14,382 bases of DNA, from contig JBOFCS010000169.1 of the NCBI GenBank assembly GCA_051646185.1, forward strand, positions 1 to 14,382, read 5' to 3'. This document shows, in pieces, positions 5,064-14,008 of the stretch. How positions within the stretch are numbered: position 1 is the stretch's first letter; every line of letters begins with the position of its first letter. The notes below the pieces were generated by a model, which was given only the letters and a program-made list of their open reading frames with translations, did no database searches and was not told the DNA's origin. This stretch comes from JBOFCS01 sp051646185. GTDB taxonomy: Bacteria > Actinomycetota > Actinomycetes > Mycobacteriales > Mycobacteriaceae. The position numbers were made by a program, and so were the translations under genes.

Positions 5064-5100
5064 TATAAACCTACCGTAAGTATTTTGTATGAAGTATGCT
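5064..5100 (+). promoter_or_regulatory. Possible cas operon promoter
   Basis: Two -10 candidates are seen: TATAAA (5064-5069), just after the hairpin, and TATGCT (5095-5100), 21 nt before the cas3 start. The second has a start point that fits a short leader carrying the AAGGG ribosome site. The hexamer TACCGT (5072-5077) lies 17 nt upstream of TATGCT. No -35 is convincing. Confidence 0.35.
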
Positions 5101-5120
5101 GCTTCTGAGCCAAGGGAAAA

Positions 5121-7829
5121 ATGAAACTTACTGCAGCGACGCAATCAGCATGGGCGAAGTACAATCGCAATACCGGCGAATCGCTTTCGCTTGTTCGGCA
5201 TTGTCAAGACGCGGCAGCTGTGGCTCTACTGCTGTGGGATAGATGGTTACCGGATTCAACAAAAACCCTTTTAAGTAATGGTCGAACCGGGGATGAGGTA
5301 CGAGCGCTAGCCAGTTGGCTAGCCGGTACTCACGATGTGGGGAAGCTTAGTCCGGCTTTTGCCGTGCAAGTTGAAGAATTGACTGCACCAATGCGAGACG
5401 CGGGACTACAGTTTGATCCACGAATGACACGAAGATCTGAAACCCCACATTCATTAGTCAGCAATAAAGCAATTATAGAGTTTTTGGTAGCTAAAGGCTG
5501 GAACAAGCGAGTTGCGAATACTTTTGCCGTGATTGGCGGAGGGCATCACGGGGCCCCGCCCACTCACGAGCAGCTGGGGAAGGATTCGTTGACTGAGCAT
5601 GTTGGTGGGAAAATTTGGGCAGAGTGCAGATCGGAATTACTTGAGTATATTTCGCAGGCAACCGGTGCAGAGAAGTATTTGCCGCAATGGCAAACCCGTG
5701 CACTAACTTCACAAGAGCAAGCTTTGTGGACAGCTTTTGTCATTATGGCAGATTGGATTTCCAGCGATGACAGGTTTTTTCCGCTAGGGGAAAATCGAGA
5801 TTCGAGTTGTACTGCTGAACAAATGTGGGAAGATTTAGCCTTCTTTCCACCGTGGCAAGCTAAAGCGGCAGCTACTCTAAAAGAACTGTTGCATAATCGT
5901 TTTCATTTTCCCGAAGATGCCAAACCACGCCCGATCCAGTCTGAAGCTTTTGCTTCAGCGCAAGCTATGAAGGAACCTGGGCTCATAATTATTGAAGCGG
6001 AGATGGGAGTAGGAAAAACCGAAGCTGCTTTAGCAGTGGCAGAAATTCTTGCCGAAAAATTCGGCCAAGGTGGGTTATTTGTCGCCTTACCGACTATGGC
6101 TACGTCTAATGCGATGTTTTCCCGAGTCTTGAGTTGGATCGAGGCGCAGGAAGGAATGGCTGCAGCGTCAGCTGTGCTTGCCCATAGCAAGGCAGGTTTA
6201 AATGAAGACTATCAATCTTTGGACTCAGAAAAAATGCTCGGTTCGGTCGGTGACGATGTGTGTGCACACGGAGCTACCGTTATTGCCCATAGCTGGATGT
6301 CTGGGCGTAAAAGAAAATTACTAGCAGAATTTGTTGTAGGTACGATAGATCAGCTGCTTTTTATGGCTTTGAAAGCGAAACATGTAGCACTAAGGCACTT
6401 GGCGTTCACGAATAAGGTGGTCATTGTTGATGAAGTGCATGCCACCGATGTGTATATGAGTGTTTACTTACATCGAGCATTGGAATGGCTTGGTGCCTAT
6501 AATGTTCCAGTAATTTTACTATCGGCAACTTTACCTTCAGATCAGCGTATTCAATTAGTGCAAGCGTATGAGACTGGACAAAAATGTAAACGCGAACACC
6601 CGGATCTTGTGGGAGATATTGGCTACCCACTGATTACTGTATGCACCCGGGAAAACATAATTGCCAAGCCGGTTTCAAGTAGTGGACAATCAAAAAAAGT
6701 TGTTATCCGACGTCTCAATGACGAAAATGCAGAACTGATAACGCTTTTAACTGAGCAGTTGGCAGAAGGAGGATGTGTTGGCATTATTCGTAATACTGTT
6801 GGCAGGGCGCAGGAACTAGCTCGTGTTCTTGAACAACATTTCCCTGGTGAAGTAGTTCTATTGCACTCACGATTCATTGCTAAGCATCGCTCAGATCTTG
6901 AGGCACAGCTGGTTAAAGAATTGGGGCCAAATGGGAGTAGGCCCTTCCGCCATATTGTTGTGGGAACTCAGGTTATTGAACAGTCTTTGGATATTGACTT
7001 TGATGTGATGATCAGCGATTTAGCGCCAATTGACCTGCTATTTCAACGGATGGGTCGACTACATCGACATGTCAGAGATTCTCGACCAGAGTGGCTGCAA
7101 GCACCACAATTTTTTATTACGGGCGTGCAGGACTGGTCCTCTGAACCCCCCAAACCAATTGCAGTTTCAGAAAGTATTTATTCATCAGTGTTACTCTTGC
7201 GTTGTTTAGCTGTACTGGAGAATTGCGATCAGGTAGAACTGCCATTAGATATTGCGAAGTTGGTGCAAGCTGCATATTCGGAAAACCTATCTTTTCCGGA
7301 TTCCTGGGCGGAGGCATTTCATAAAGCTGTGGAAAAAGATTTGATCAAACGGAACAAATCTGAAGACAAGGCATCTACGTTTTTACTTAGTCGCCCGCAT
7401 AGTTCAAGCACACTTGTCGGATGGTTAATGCAGAATGTGGGCGAGGCAAATGATGCACGCGGACAAGCGCAGGTTCGGGATACCGATGAAGGGATTGAAG
7501 TCATTGTGACGCAAAAGATTGACGGCCAGGTACGGCTGCCAGTTCAGTGTGGAGGAGAGGTTATCGATACTGATTTTGCTCCTCACTCAAAATTGGCTCG
7601 TCAAGCGCTCACGGCAACTGTGCGCCTACCCATGTCCTTGACTTTGCCAGGGATCATCGACAGAACGATTTCTGAACTGGAAAAAAGATCTTATCCAGGG
7701 TGGCAAGACTCGAAATGGCTTGCTGGCGAATTAATTTTAGAACTAGACGCTGAGTGTAAAGCCAAGTTGAATGGGTATTGGATCCACTATGACCACATTG
7801 AGGGTCTCCTTGTTGAGAAGGAAGAGTAG
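5121..7829 (+). CDS. cas3: CRISPR-associated helicase-nuclease Cas3 (type I-E)
   Basis: The 902-residue protein is the effector nuclease recruited by Cascade to unwind and degrade target DNA. The N-terminal HD nuclease domain shows His27, the motif pair His71-Asp72 in THDVGK, His110, His141-His142 in GGHHGAP and Asp210 in ADW. The SF2 helicase follows with Walker A EMGVGKTEAA (Lys298), the DEAH-type box DEVH (436-439), motif III SAT (467-469) and motif VI QRMGRLHRH (641-649). A C-terminal domain completes it. HD and helicase are fused in one chain, the usual type I-E form. ATG 5121 has a ribosome site AAGGG at 5112-5116. It is the first gene of the plus-strand cas operon, with only 8 nt before cse1. 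All nuclease and ATPase residues seen are intact. Confidence 0.96.
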   Translation: MKLTAATQSAWAKYNRNTGESLSLVRHCQDAAAVALLLWDRWLPDSTKTLLSNGRTGDEVRALASWLAGTHDVGKLSPAFAVQVEELTAPMRDAGLQFDPRMTRRSETPHSLVSNKAIIEFLVAKGWNKRVANTFAVIGGGHHGAPPTHEQLGKDSLTEHVGGKIWAECRSELLEYISQATGAEKYLPQWQTRALTSQEQALWTAFVIMADWISSDDRFFPLGENRDSSCTAEQMWEDLAFFPPWQAKAAATLKELLHNRFHFPEDAKPRPIQSEAFASAQAMKEPGLIIIEAEMGVGKTEAALAVAEILAEKFGQGGLFVALPTMATSNAMFSRVLSWIEAQEGMAAASAVLAHSKAGLNEDYQSLDSEKMLGSVGDDVCAHGATVIAHSWMSGRKRKLLAEFVVGTIDQLLFMALKAKHVALRHLAFTNKVVIVDEVHATDVYMSVYLHRALEWLGAYNVPVILLSATLPSDQRIQLVQAYETGQKCKREHPDLVGDIGYPLITVCTRENIIAKPVSSSGQSKKVVIRRLNDENAELITLLTEQLAEGGCVGIIRNTVGRAQELARVLEQHFPGEVVLLHSRFIAKHRSDLEAQLVKELGPNGSRPFRHIVVGTQVIEQSLDIDFDVMISDLAPIDLLFQRMGRLHRHVRDSRPEWLQAPQFFITGVQDWSSEPPKPIAVSESIYSSVLLLRCLAVLENCDQVELPLDIAKLVQAAYSENLSFPDSWAEAFHKAVEKDLIKRNKSEDKASTFLLSRPHSSSTLVGWLMQNVGEANDARGQAQVRDTDEGIEVIVTQKIDGQVRLPVQCGGEVIDTDFAPHSKLARQALTATVRLPMSLTLPGIIDRTISELEKRSYPGWQDSKWLAGELILELDAECKAKLNGYWIHYDHIEGLLVEKEE

Positions 7830-7837
7830 TCAATATT

Positions 7838-9448
7838 ATGGTGATAAAAGAATTTAATTTGTTGGCAGAGCCATGGATTTTAGTTCAGCGACTTGATGGT
7901 AGTCGAGATTCTCTGTCGATCACAGAAGTCTTTAAACAAGCGGGGTCCATTAGAGTTATTAGCGGAGATATCCCAACCCAAGCTTTTGCAATCACCAGAG
8001 TGCTATTAGCAATTCTGTATCGCGCCATTGAGTGGGAAGAACCTGTAGAGGAACACTGGGGGAAAATTTGGGAAAAGAAGGAGTTCCCTATTTCCGAGAT
8101 CCAAAAATATTTAGATGAATACCGTCATCGTTTTGATTTACTGCATCATGAAGAGCCCTTCTTTCAGGTGGCAGATTTACATACAGCTAAAGGTGAGTTC
8201 ACTTCACTGGAAAGAATAATTGCTGATGTGCCCCCAAATGAAAAATATTTCGCAACGAGGGCTGGGGAGTTTATCGAGAAAATTTCTTACGCGGAAGCGG
8301 CTCGGTGGGTTGTGCATTGCCAGGCTTTTGATGCTTCAGGTATTAGAAGTGGGGACCCACGTGACAAAAGAGTAAAAAGCGGTAGAGGTTACCCGATTGG
8401 CGTCGCCTGGTCTGGGCAGTTAGGTGGGGTAATTTTTGAAGGAGCTAGCTTATTTGAAACTTTGATGCTCAACCTTGTACTTAAAAATAGCGACGGTGAA
8501 GCGCCGAGCTCTAAGGACACCCCAGTCTGGGAGCGTGAGCAGCCAGGGCCGAGTGAACGTGCAGACCCAACTCCTTTAGGTACGATCGATTTACTGACCT
8601 GGCAAAGTCGGCGATTAAGACTGGATCATGATGGCGAAAAGGTCTGTGGCGTTTTAATTGCCAATGGGGACGCTATTAACTCACACAATAGATTCAAAAT
8701 AGAGTTTCTTTCTCCTTGGCGTTACAGCGAACCGCAAACTAAAAAGTTCGGAGAAACCCGCTATTTGCCTAAACAACATGATCCTGAACGTGCTCTATGG
8801 CGAGGGATCGAAGCCTTGCTGAGTGATGTCGATGATCCAAAAGTGGAAAGTCGAAAATCTAGTATTGCACCGGGAGTTGCACACTGGTTACAGCGATTGA
8901 GTGCTGAAGATCTTTTAGAGGACAACCTCATAATTAGACCGCATTCTTTGGGGTTGCATTATGTTAGTCAGTCTTCCGTGGTTGAAGAAAGCATTGATGA
9001 CACATTAAGTATGAGCGTTGCACTACTCGGGCGAAAAAGCGAGCATCGGCAGTATGCTGTGAAAGCTGTTCGAGCAGCAGATGCTGCGGCAAAAACTTTA
9101 GCTGATTTAGCTGGAAATCTTGCCCAGGCAGCGGGAGGCGAACCCGAGGGGGTTAAGGGCACCGCTCTTGCTCAAGCTTTTTTTGAATTAGATTCCCCTT
9201 ATCGAGCTTGGCTTGCAACACTTAAACCAGACACAGATCTTGTCGGCCATTTTGCTATGTGGCAAAAGAAAGTTCGGTCAATTATCGGACCTAGAGGAAA
9301 AGATCTAGTTGAAGCTGCTGGACGACCAGCCTTTATCGGACGCATGGTCAAGGAGAAGCATCTAGACGCATCTATAGCTTATAAGTGGTTTTGGATGGCG
9401 TTGGGTCGGGAGTTGCCTTTAGCTTTTGACAAAGAAATGAATAACTAA
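7838..9448 (+). CDS. cse1: Cascade large subunit Cse1 (CasA, Cas8e)
   Basis: The 536-residue protein matches the Cse1/CasA family, the Cascade subunit that recognises the PAM and recruits Cas3. Family features are the N-terminal FNLLAEPWILV (6-16), the GDIPTQAFAITRVLLAIL segment (43-60), HRFDLLHHEEPFFQV (97-111), and a flexible stretch with SGIRSGDPRDKRVKSGRGYP (167-186) that corresponds to the L1 region contacting DNA. The C-terminal helical bundle lies at about 380-536. Length is normal for the family. ATG 7838 is 8 nt after the cas3 stop; a purine-rich AGAAGGAAGAG (about 7814-7824) inside the cas3 end may serve as ribosome site at a long spacing. It is required for the proposed promoter repression at 4578, since binding depends on PAM reading. 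Confidence 0.94.
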   Translation: MVIKEFNLLAEPWILVQRLDGSRDSLSITEVFKQAGSIRVISGDIPTQAFAITRVLLAILYRAIEWEEPVEEHWGKIWEKKEFPISEIQKYLDEYRHRFDLLHHEEPFFQVADLHTAKGEFTSLERIIADVPPNEKYFATRAGEFIEKISYAEAARWVVHCQAFDASGIRSGDPRDKRVKSGRGYPIGVAWSGQLGGVIFEGASLFETLMLNLVLKNSDGEAPSSKDTPVWEREQPGPSERADPTPLGTIDLLTWQSRRLRLDHDGEKVCGVLIANGDAINSHNRFKIEFLSPWRYSEPQTKKFGETRYLPKQHDPERALWRGIEALLSDVDDPKVESRKSSIAPGVAHWLQRLSAEDLLEDNLIIRPHSLGLHYVSQSSVVEESIDDTLSMSVALLGRKSEHRQYAVKAVRAADAAAKTLADLAGNLAQAAGGEPEGVKGTALAQAFFELDSPYRAWLATLKPDTDLVGHFAMWQKKVRSIIGPRGKDLVEAAGRPAFIGRMVKEKHLDASIAYKWFWMALGRELPLAFDKEMNN

Positions 9449-9480
9449 GCATCCAATACGGAAATGGAGGGATCTGCGAT

Positions 9481-10113
9481 ATGACAAACAAGGAAAAAGC
9501 GGAAGAAAACCTTTCGCGTGATGAAAAACTGAAAATTTCAGTTCGAAAAGTTGTTGAAGAACTAGAAAAGAAGTACTTATCAGATACGAGAGAACCTTCA
9601 GCGTTGGCTCGGTTGGCGCGTTTGCGACGGGCTACCACAGCTGCTCCCGGCAGTGTCCCAGAGGTATGGGAGGACACTATCGGGACATTAGATGGCTCTC
9701 TACTGGGAAAGGGAGATGAACCTTCGTTATATGAGTATGCTGCGCACCAAGCTATTACAATGTTTGCTTTGCATAGACAGTCGGGAACCAATCCTGTTCA
9801 TGTTCGCAAAGTATCACTCGGTTCCGCGGTGAGAAAACTAGCGGGAACTAAAGGATATGAGTATGAAGGGCCCATTCGTAAACGCTTCCTCATTTTGGCA
9901 ACTGCGGAGTCGCGTGAGGAGATCGCTCACCATCTACGAGGCATGATTGGTTTACTTCGGGCTGAAGATTTGCCGCTTGATTATGGTCTACTCGCTGTGG
10001 ACATAAGGAAGTTGCTGGTGCCTTCACAGTCAAAAAGTGTTCAATTACATTGGGGCAGAGACTACTACGGTTCTAATAGCAATGAATCTGATTCACAAGA
10101 ATCTGATTCCTAA
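9481..10113 (+). CDS. cse2: Cascade small subunit Cse2 (CasB, Cas11)
   Basis: The 210-residue, largely helical protein occupies the cse2 position and has the family pattern: ALARLARLRRA (about 40-50), a middle YEYAAHQAITMFALHRQ segment (about 84-100), and a C-terminal RAEDLPLDYGLLAVDIRKLL (about 159-178). Two copies form the belly of Cascade and hold the displaced DNA strand. A good ribosome site GGAGGG (9466-9471) supports ATG 9481. The last ten or so residues form an acidic Ser/Asp tail with a repeated ESDSQESDS, longer than I would expect for the core fold and probably disordered. It lies 32 nt after cse1. Confidence 0.92.
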   Translation: MTNKEKAEENLSRDEKLKISVRKVVEELEKKYLSDTREPSALARLARLRRATTAAPGSVPEVWEDTIGTLDGSLLGKGDEPSLYEYAAHQAITMFALHRQSGTNPVHVRKVSLGSAVRKLAGTKGYEYEGPIRKRFLILATAESREEIAHHLRGMIGLLRAEDLPLDYGLLAVDIRKLLVPSQSKSVQLHWGRDYYGSNSNESDSQESDS

Positions 10114-10137
10114 ATATTCAATCAAAGGACGGAAATC

Positions 10138-11283
10138 ATGACAAATACCTACATCGATATTCATATCTTGCAATCAGTTCCACCAAGCAATATCAACCGT
10201 GATGACACTGGGAGCCCAAAATCTGCAGTTTTTGGTGGGGTTCGTAGATCCCGGGTATCAAGCCAGGCTTGGAAAAGGGCTACCCGCAAGTATTTTAATG
10301 AAAGTTTAGATAGCAGTGATATCGGTTTTCGTACAAAACGCATTGTTGAGATTGTGGCCGAGGAGATTGAAAAGTTAGACCCCTCCATTGAGGAGAAACA
10401 AAGAGTAAGCATTGCCGCTGATGTTATTAAGGCTGCTGGTATTAAGCTGACAACTCCTAAAACGCCTAAAAATGCACCGGAAGATGCAGCCTCCCCGATT
10501 GATGAATCTGGGTATCTTCTTTTCTTGAGCAATGGGCAGTTACGCAAACTTGCTGAACTAGCCTTGGAGACAATTTCTTCCGATTCAAAGATCGATACTA
10601 AGAAAGCAAAAGCTGCCGCAAATGCTGACAACAGTTTTGATATTGCGTTGTTTGGGCGCATGGTTGCTGACGTTGCGGAATTAAATGTTGATGCAGCAGC
10701 GCAGGTCGCACACGCTATCAGTGTGAATGCTGTTGATAATGAATTTGATTACTTTACTGCGCTTGATGACCTACGCGAGCGAGAAGAGATAACTGGTGCA
10801 GGAATGATTGGTACCGTTGAATATAATTCTTCGACGTTATACCGGTATGCAACTTTGAATATTAATGGCTTAAGAAAAAATCTTGGTGATGATGCTGCAA
10901 CAGCCCGAGCTGCCCAGGCTTTTGTGGAGGCCTTTTCCCGGTCGATGCCCACTGGTAAGCAAAACACCTTTGCTAACCGCACCTTGCCAGAGGCAATTGT
11001 GGTTTCTGTTCGTCAGGACCAGCCAATAAACCTAGCCGGGGCTTTTGAAGATGCGATCAATCGCAATAATGGTTCGAGTATCGTGACTAATGCTGCCAAT
11101 GCTTTTGCGAAACGGTATAGCGAGATTGAGCGCGCGTATGGAGCTTCGGAAGGTAAGGCTCTGGTCGTTTCTGTAGGAGATGCCGCCGATCCGCTGGCTA
11201 GCATAGGTGAGAAGTTGGGAAGTGAAGAATTATTTACCCGAATCGGTGAGATTGTTAGTGCTCATCTAGGCGAATCTTCATGA
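10138..11283 (+). CDS. cas7e: Cascade backbone subunit Cas7e (CasC, Cse4)
   Basis: The 381-residue protein is the crRNA-binding backbone, normally six copies per type I-E Cascade, each covering a 6-nt spacer step. The N-terminal signature is clear: DIHILQSVPPSNINRDDTGSPK (7-28) followed by GGVRRSRVSSQAWKRATR (33-50). Further family segments are DIALFGRMVAD (168-178), QVAHAISVN (189-197) and a Gly-rich GAGMIGTVEYNSSTLYRYA (220-238). The thumb of each copy flips out every sixth crRNA base, which is why the position-12 mismatch in the toxin-promoter match may be silent. Ribosome site AAAGGA (10124-10129). Its stop overlaps the cas5e start by four bases (ATGA). Confidence 0.96.
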   Translation: MTNTYIDIHILQSVPPSNINRDDTGSPKSAVFGGVRRSRVSSQAWKRATRKYFNESLDSSDIGFRTKRIVEIVAEEIEKLDPSIEEKQRVSIAADVIKAAGIKLTTPKTPKNAPEDAASPIDESGYLLFLSNGQLRKLAELALETISSDSKIDTKKAKAAANADNSFDIALFGRMVADVAELNVDAAAQVAHAISVNAVDNEFDYFTALDDLREREEITGAGMIGTVEYNSSTLYRYATLNINGLRKNLGDDAATARAAQAFVEAFSRSMPTGKQNTFANRTLPEAIVVSVRQDQPINLAGAFEDAINRNNGSSIVTNAANAFAKRYSEIERAYGASEGKALVVSVGDAADPLASIGEKLGSEELFTRIGEIVSAHLGESS

Positions 11284-11972
11284 CTACACTATTGCTAACC
11301 TTGGCTGGGCCGCTTCAGGCTTGGGGTGCTGAAAGCAGGTTTAGCCGAAGGACTACCAGGCAAGAACCAACAAAAAGCGGTGTCTTGGGGTTGCTGGCTG
11401 CTGCTCAAGGCCGTAGGAGGACAGACCCCTTGGAAGATCTTGCTTCGTTGAAATTTGGTGTACGCATTGACCAGCCAGGCCGGTTGTTGCGAGACTTTCA
11501 AACCGCTAAAAGTCTTGATGGTAAAAGGGTTATGCCACTTTCCTATCGATATTATCTTAGTGATGCGGTTTTTATTGCCGGGGTAGAAGGAGATTCATCC
11601 TTAATCTCCGCTTTGGAAGAAGCGCTTCGTCGGCCAACTTTTCCTTTATATCTTGGTCGGCGTTCCTGCCCGCCAAGTATGCCTTTGCATCCCACAGTGA
11701 CTGATGTGCCGTTGTTAGATGCCTTGCAAGCAGCGCCGTGGCAAGCTTCGCTTTGGCACCGTCGGAAGCAGTCAAAGAGATTGAATCTTAGAGTGGTCAT
11801 CGATGGTGATCCAGGAAAAGCTGGTGAAACAATTAGAGATGAACCTATCAGCTTTGATCCACAATTACGCCAGTATGGGTGGCGGACAGTAGAGGAATTT
11901 AGTACTACTATGGAAAATCTTGATGGAGAAATCAATCATCATGATCCAATGGCAGCGTTAGGTGGAGGCTAG
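11280..11972 (+). CDS. cas5e: Cascade subunit Cas5e (CasD)
   Basis: The 230-residue protein caps the 5' handle of the crRNA in Cascade. Family features are the N-terminal strand with LAGPLQAWG (8-16), the glycine-containing PTKSGVLGLLAAA helix (30-42), and VMPLSYRYYLSDAVFIAGV in the middle (about 85-103). PLYLGRRSCPPSMPL, with the typical 'YLGRRSCPP' motif, lies at about 123-137. The start ATG overlaps the cas7e stop (ATGA at 11280-11283), so translation is probably coupled. The stop abuts the cas6e start with no gap. It would bind the ATGAGCCC handle of array crRNAs and, if the model here is right, the one-base variant GTGAGCCC. Confidence 0.95.
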   Translation: MTTLLLTLAGPLQAWGAESRFSRRTTRQEPTKSGVLGLLAAAQGRRRTDPLEDLASLKFGVRIDQPGRLLRDFQTAKSLDGKRVMPLSYRYYLSDAVFIAGVEGDSSLISALEEALRRPTFPLYLGRRSCPPSMPLHPTVTDVPLLDALQAAPWQASLWHRRKQSKRLNLRVVIDGDPGKAGETIRDEPISFDPQLRQYGWRTVEEFSTTMENLDGEINHHDPMAALGGG

Positions 11973-12629
11973 ATGTACTTAACAACAATGCCGCTCAATC
12001 CGGTACGGAGAGGTGCTCAAAAATTATTAGGATCTCCCCAATCGATGCATGCAGCAGTACTTTCAAGTTTTCCTCCTGGTCTCCTAACTTCTGAGAATCG
12101 GGTCCTTTGGCGAGTTGATCAGTTTTCTCAGCATGAGGTAAATTTAGTTCTTGTCAGTCCTTCAGAACCCGATTTGACTCATATTGTCGAGCAGGCGGGA
12201 TGGCAGACGGGAAACCCATGGCAGACCCGCGATTATTCGCCATTATTAAAAAAGCTACAAGAAGGCCAGCAATGGAGTTTTCGGTTAACCGCTAATCCAG
12301 TTTTTTATGCGCGAAAAGGTGATTGGGAAGATACTAAGCCTGTCGGGCATCTTACTGTTAAACATCAAGAGCAGTGGTTGCTTGATCGGGTTGAGCGCCT
12401 AGGGTTTCAAATTCCAGATGGATTAGAGGAGGAAAAGTCTTTCGCTGTAGTTGAGCGGAAAAGTCTGTTTTTCCGTAAGGGGGGACATAAGGTGACATTA
12501 ACGATAGCTACTTTCGAGGGAATACTGGAAATCACTGATAAAGAAAGCTTTTTGAGATCACTAACTGCCGGTATCGGAAGAGCTAAAGCCTATGGGTGTG
12601 GGCTACTGACCATTGCCCCGGCTGTTTGA
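11973..12629 (+). CDS. cas6e: crRNA-processing endoribonuclease Cas6e (CasE, Cse3)
   Basis: The 218-residue protein cleaves the repeat stem-loop and stays on the crRNA 3' handle. Visible features are MYLTTMPLNP at the start, the catalytic-type His26 in SMHAAVLSSFP (position as in Thermus Cse3), tandem ferredoxin-like segments, and the C-terminal glycine-rich loop GIGRAKAYGCGLL. The array repeat offers the expected 7-bp stem (TCCCCGC/GCGGGGA, loop GAAT). Cutting after the stem leaves an 8-nt handle. Both degenerate repeats at 4941 and 4991 keep a 6-7 bp stem with a tetraloop at the same site, so they are plausible substrates. The gene starts on the base after the cas5e stop; GGTGGAGG (11961-11968), inside the cas5e end, serves as ribosome site. 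Confidence 0.95.
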   Translation: MYLTTMPLNPVRRGAQKLLGSPQSMHAAVLSSFPPGLLTSENRVLWRVDQFSQHEVNLVLVSPSEPDLTHIVEQAGWQTGNPWQTRDYSPLLKKLQEGQQWSFRLTANPVFYARKGDWEDTKPVGHLTVKHQEQWLLDRVERLGFQIPDGLEEEKSFAVVERKSLFFRKGGHKVTLTIATFEGILEITDKESFLRSLTAGIGRAKAYGCGLLTIAPAV

Positions 12630-12638
12630 GCGGTTGAG

Positions 12639-13589
12639 ATGACTGGTCAAAATCCGGTAAGGCCAAGTGAACTCGTTCGAGCTTCAGACAGATTGTCTTT
12701 TATTTATTTAGAACGTTGTACTGTGCACCGCGATGGTAATGCCATCACGGTCACAGATGAACGGGGAGTAATGCATATTCCTGCTGCTACTGTGGGTGCG
12801 TTACTTCTTGGTCCTGGATCACGGGTTACTCATCAGGCGATGCTGTTGATGGCTGAAAGTGGTTCAACAGCAGTATGGGTCGGGGAGCGTGGAGTGAGGT
12901 ATTATGCGCACGGGAGACCTCTCGGGCGTACAAATCGGTTATTGGAAGCCCAGGCGATGGCAGTTTCATCGCGAGCTGGTCGGCTTGCTGTTGCGAGGGC
13001 AATGTATTCAATGCGTTTTCCTGGGGAGGATATTGAATCGCTAAATATGCAGCAGTTGCGTGGGCGTGAGGGCGCCCGTGTACGTAACGCTTACCGAGAG
13101 AATGCAAATCGCACAGGTATTGAATGGACGAAACGTCAATATGACGTTGAAGATTTTTGGTCTTCTGATGTTGTTAATCAAGCGCTTTCGGCAGCAACGA
13201 CATGTCTTTATGGCGTTACCCATGCAGTTATCGTCGCATTGGGATGCTCGCCAGGTCTGGGTTTTGTTCACGCCGGGCATGATCGTTCTTTCGTGTATGA
13301 CATCGCTGATTTGTATAAGGCAGAGATGGCTATACCTGTTGCTTTTGATATTGCAGTACAAGCGCGGACCGCAGGCGAAGGGTTTGATGTCCCGGGTGTA
13401 ACACGAAGAACTGTAAGAGATTTGGTGTATAGCGAAAAGTTGTTATCTCGTTGCGTTAAGGATATTCAGAACCTCCTACTTCCAGGTGAAAAAGATGTTA
13501 CGGAGTGGAATGAGGATGTTGTTCAGATATGGGATGACAAGGGCGACTCTGTTGCTAGTGGTACGGCGTATGGAGATGGGTTGTGGTAG
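12639..13589 (+). CDS. cas1: CRISPR integrase Cas1 (type I-E)
   Basis: The 316-residue protein is the catalytic integrase that inserts new spacers as a Cas1-Cas2 complex. Metal-binding residues expected for the family are present: Glu144 in RGREGARVR, His211 in GFVHAGH, and Asp221 and Asp224 in VYDIADLYK, with the same spacing as E. coli His208/Asp218/Asp221. The N-terminal beta domain (LSFIYLERCTVHRDGNAITV, 19-38) and the GERGVRYYAHGRPL segment are typical of I-E Cas1. ATG 12639 lies 9 nt after cas6e with a weak ribosome site. Its end overlaps the cas2 start by 7 nt. All catalytic positions are kept, so adaptation is probably functional. Confidence 0.96.
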   Translation: MTGQNPVRPSELVRASDRLSFIYLERCTVHRDGNAITVTDERGVMHIPAATVGALLLGPGSRVTHQAMLLMAESGSTAVWVGERGVRYYAHGRPLGRTNRLLEAQAMAVSSRAGRLAVARAMYSMRFPGEDIESLNMQQLRGREGARVRNAYRENANRTGIEWTKRQYDVEDFWSSDVVNQALSAATTCLYGVTHAVIVALGCSPGLGFVHAGHDRSFVYDIADLYKAEMAIPVAFDIAVQARTAGEGFDVPGVTRRTVRDLVYSEKLLSRCVKDIQNLLLPGEKDVTEWNEDVVQIWDDKGDSVASGTAYGDGLW

Positions 13590-13954
13590 TTCTAGTAGTT
13601 ACGGCGTGCCCAGCGGGGCTTCGTGGGTTCATTACCCGATGGCTTTTGGAGGTGAGCCCAGGGGTTTTTATTGGTGTACTGAATAGGAGGGTTCGAGAGT
13701 TATTGTGGGAGAGGGTAGTTGAATTATGCAAAGATGGTAGAGCAATCATGGTTTTTCAAGCACGTAACGAACAGAGGTTAGATTTTTTGGTACATAGGCA
13801 TGACTGGCAACCGACGGATCTTGATGGAGTTAAATTGATGAGAAGACCTCACACCGGTGAGTCAGTTAGTTCGGAGGCTAAACCAAGAGCTGGTTGGAGT
13901 AAAGCTAGCCGTTATAGGAAAGCGAGATTGCGACGAGCTGGTGAAAGCGAATAG
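13583..13954 (+). CDS. cas2: CRISPR adaptation protein Cas2 (type I-E)
   Basis: The 123-residue product matches the I-E Cas2 type: MVVLVVTACPAGLRGFITRW and LLEVSPGVFIGVLNRRVREL at the start, an IMVFQARNEQRLDF strand, and DWQPTDLDGVKLMRR. It is the structural core of the Cas1-Cas2 integration complex. The start is GTG 13583, overlapping cas1 by 7 nt, with GGAG at 13572-13575 as ribosome site. About 27 residues beyond the usual end (E. coli Cas2 is 94 residues) form a basic tail rich in Lys, Arg and Ser (AKPRAGWSKASRYRKARLRR), possibly for DNA contact. The array leader begins right after the stop. Confidence 0.94.
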   Translation: MVVLVVTACPAGLRGFITRWLLEVSPGVFIGVLNRRVRELLWERVVELCKDGRAIMVFQARNEQRLDFLVHRHDWQPTDLDGVKLMRRPHTGESVSSEAKPRAGWSKASRYRKARLRRAGESE

Positions 13955-14008
13955 GCATGACTGATGCTAGAATCTTCGAAGCATCTAGAAACCTCCTGGT
14001 GAACTAGC
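13955..14008 (+). promoter_or_regulatory. CRISPR leader with extended -10 promoter
   Basis: The 54-nt leader holds TGCTAGAAT, an extended -10 (hexamer 13968-13973), which would start pre-crRNA near 13980. An inverted repeat GATGCT (13963-13968) / AGCATC (13980-13985) and the palindrome CTTCGAAG (13974-13981) cover the same area. They may be protein contacts for leader-end integration. Confidence 0.5.
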
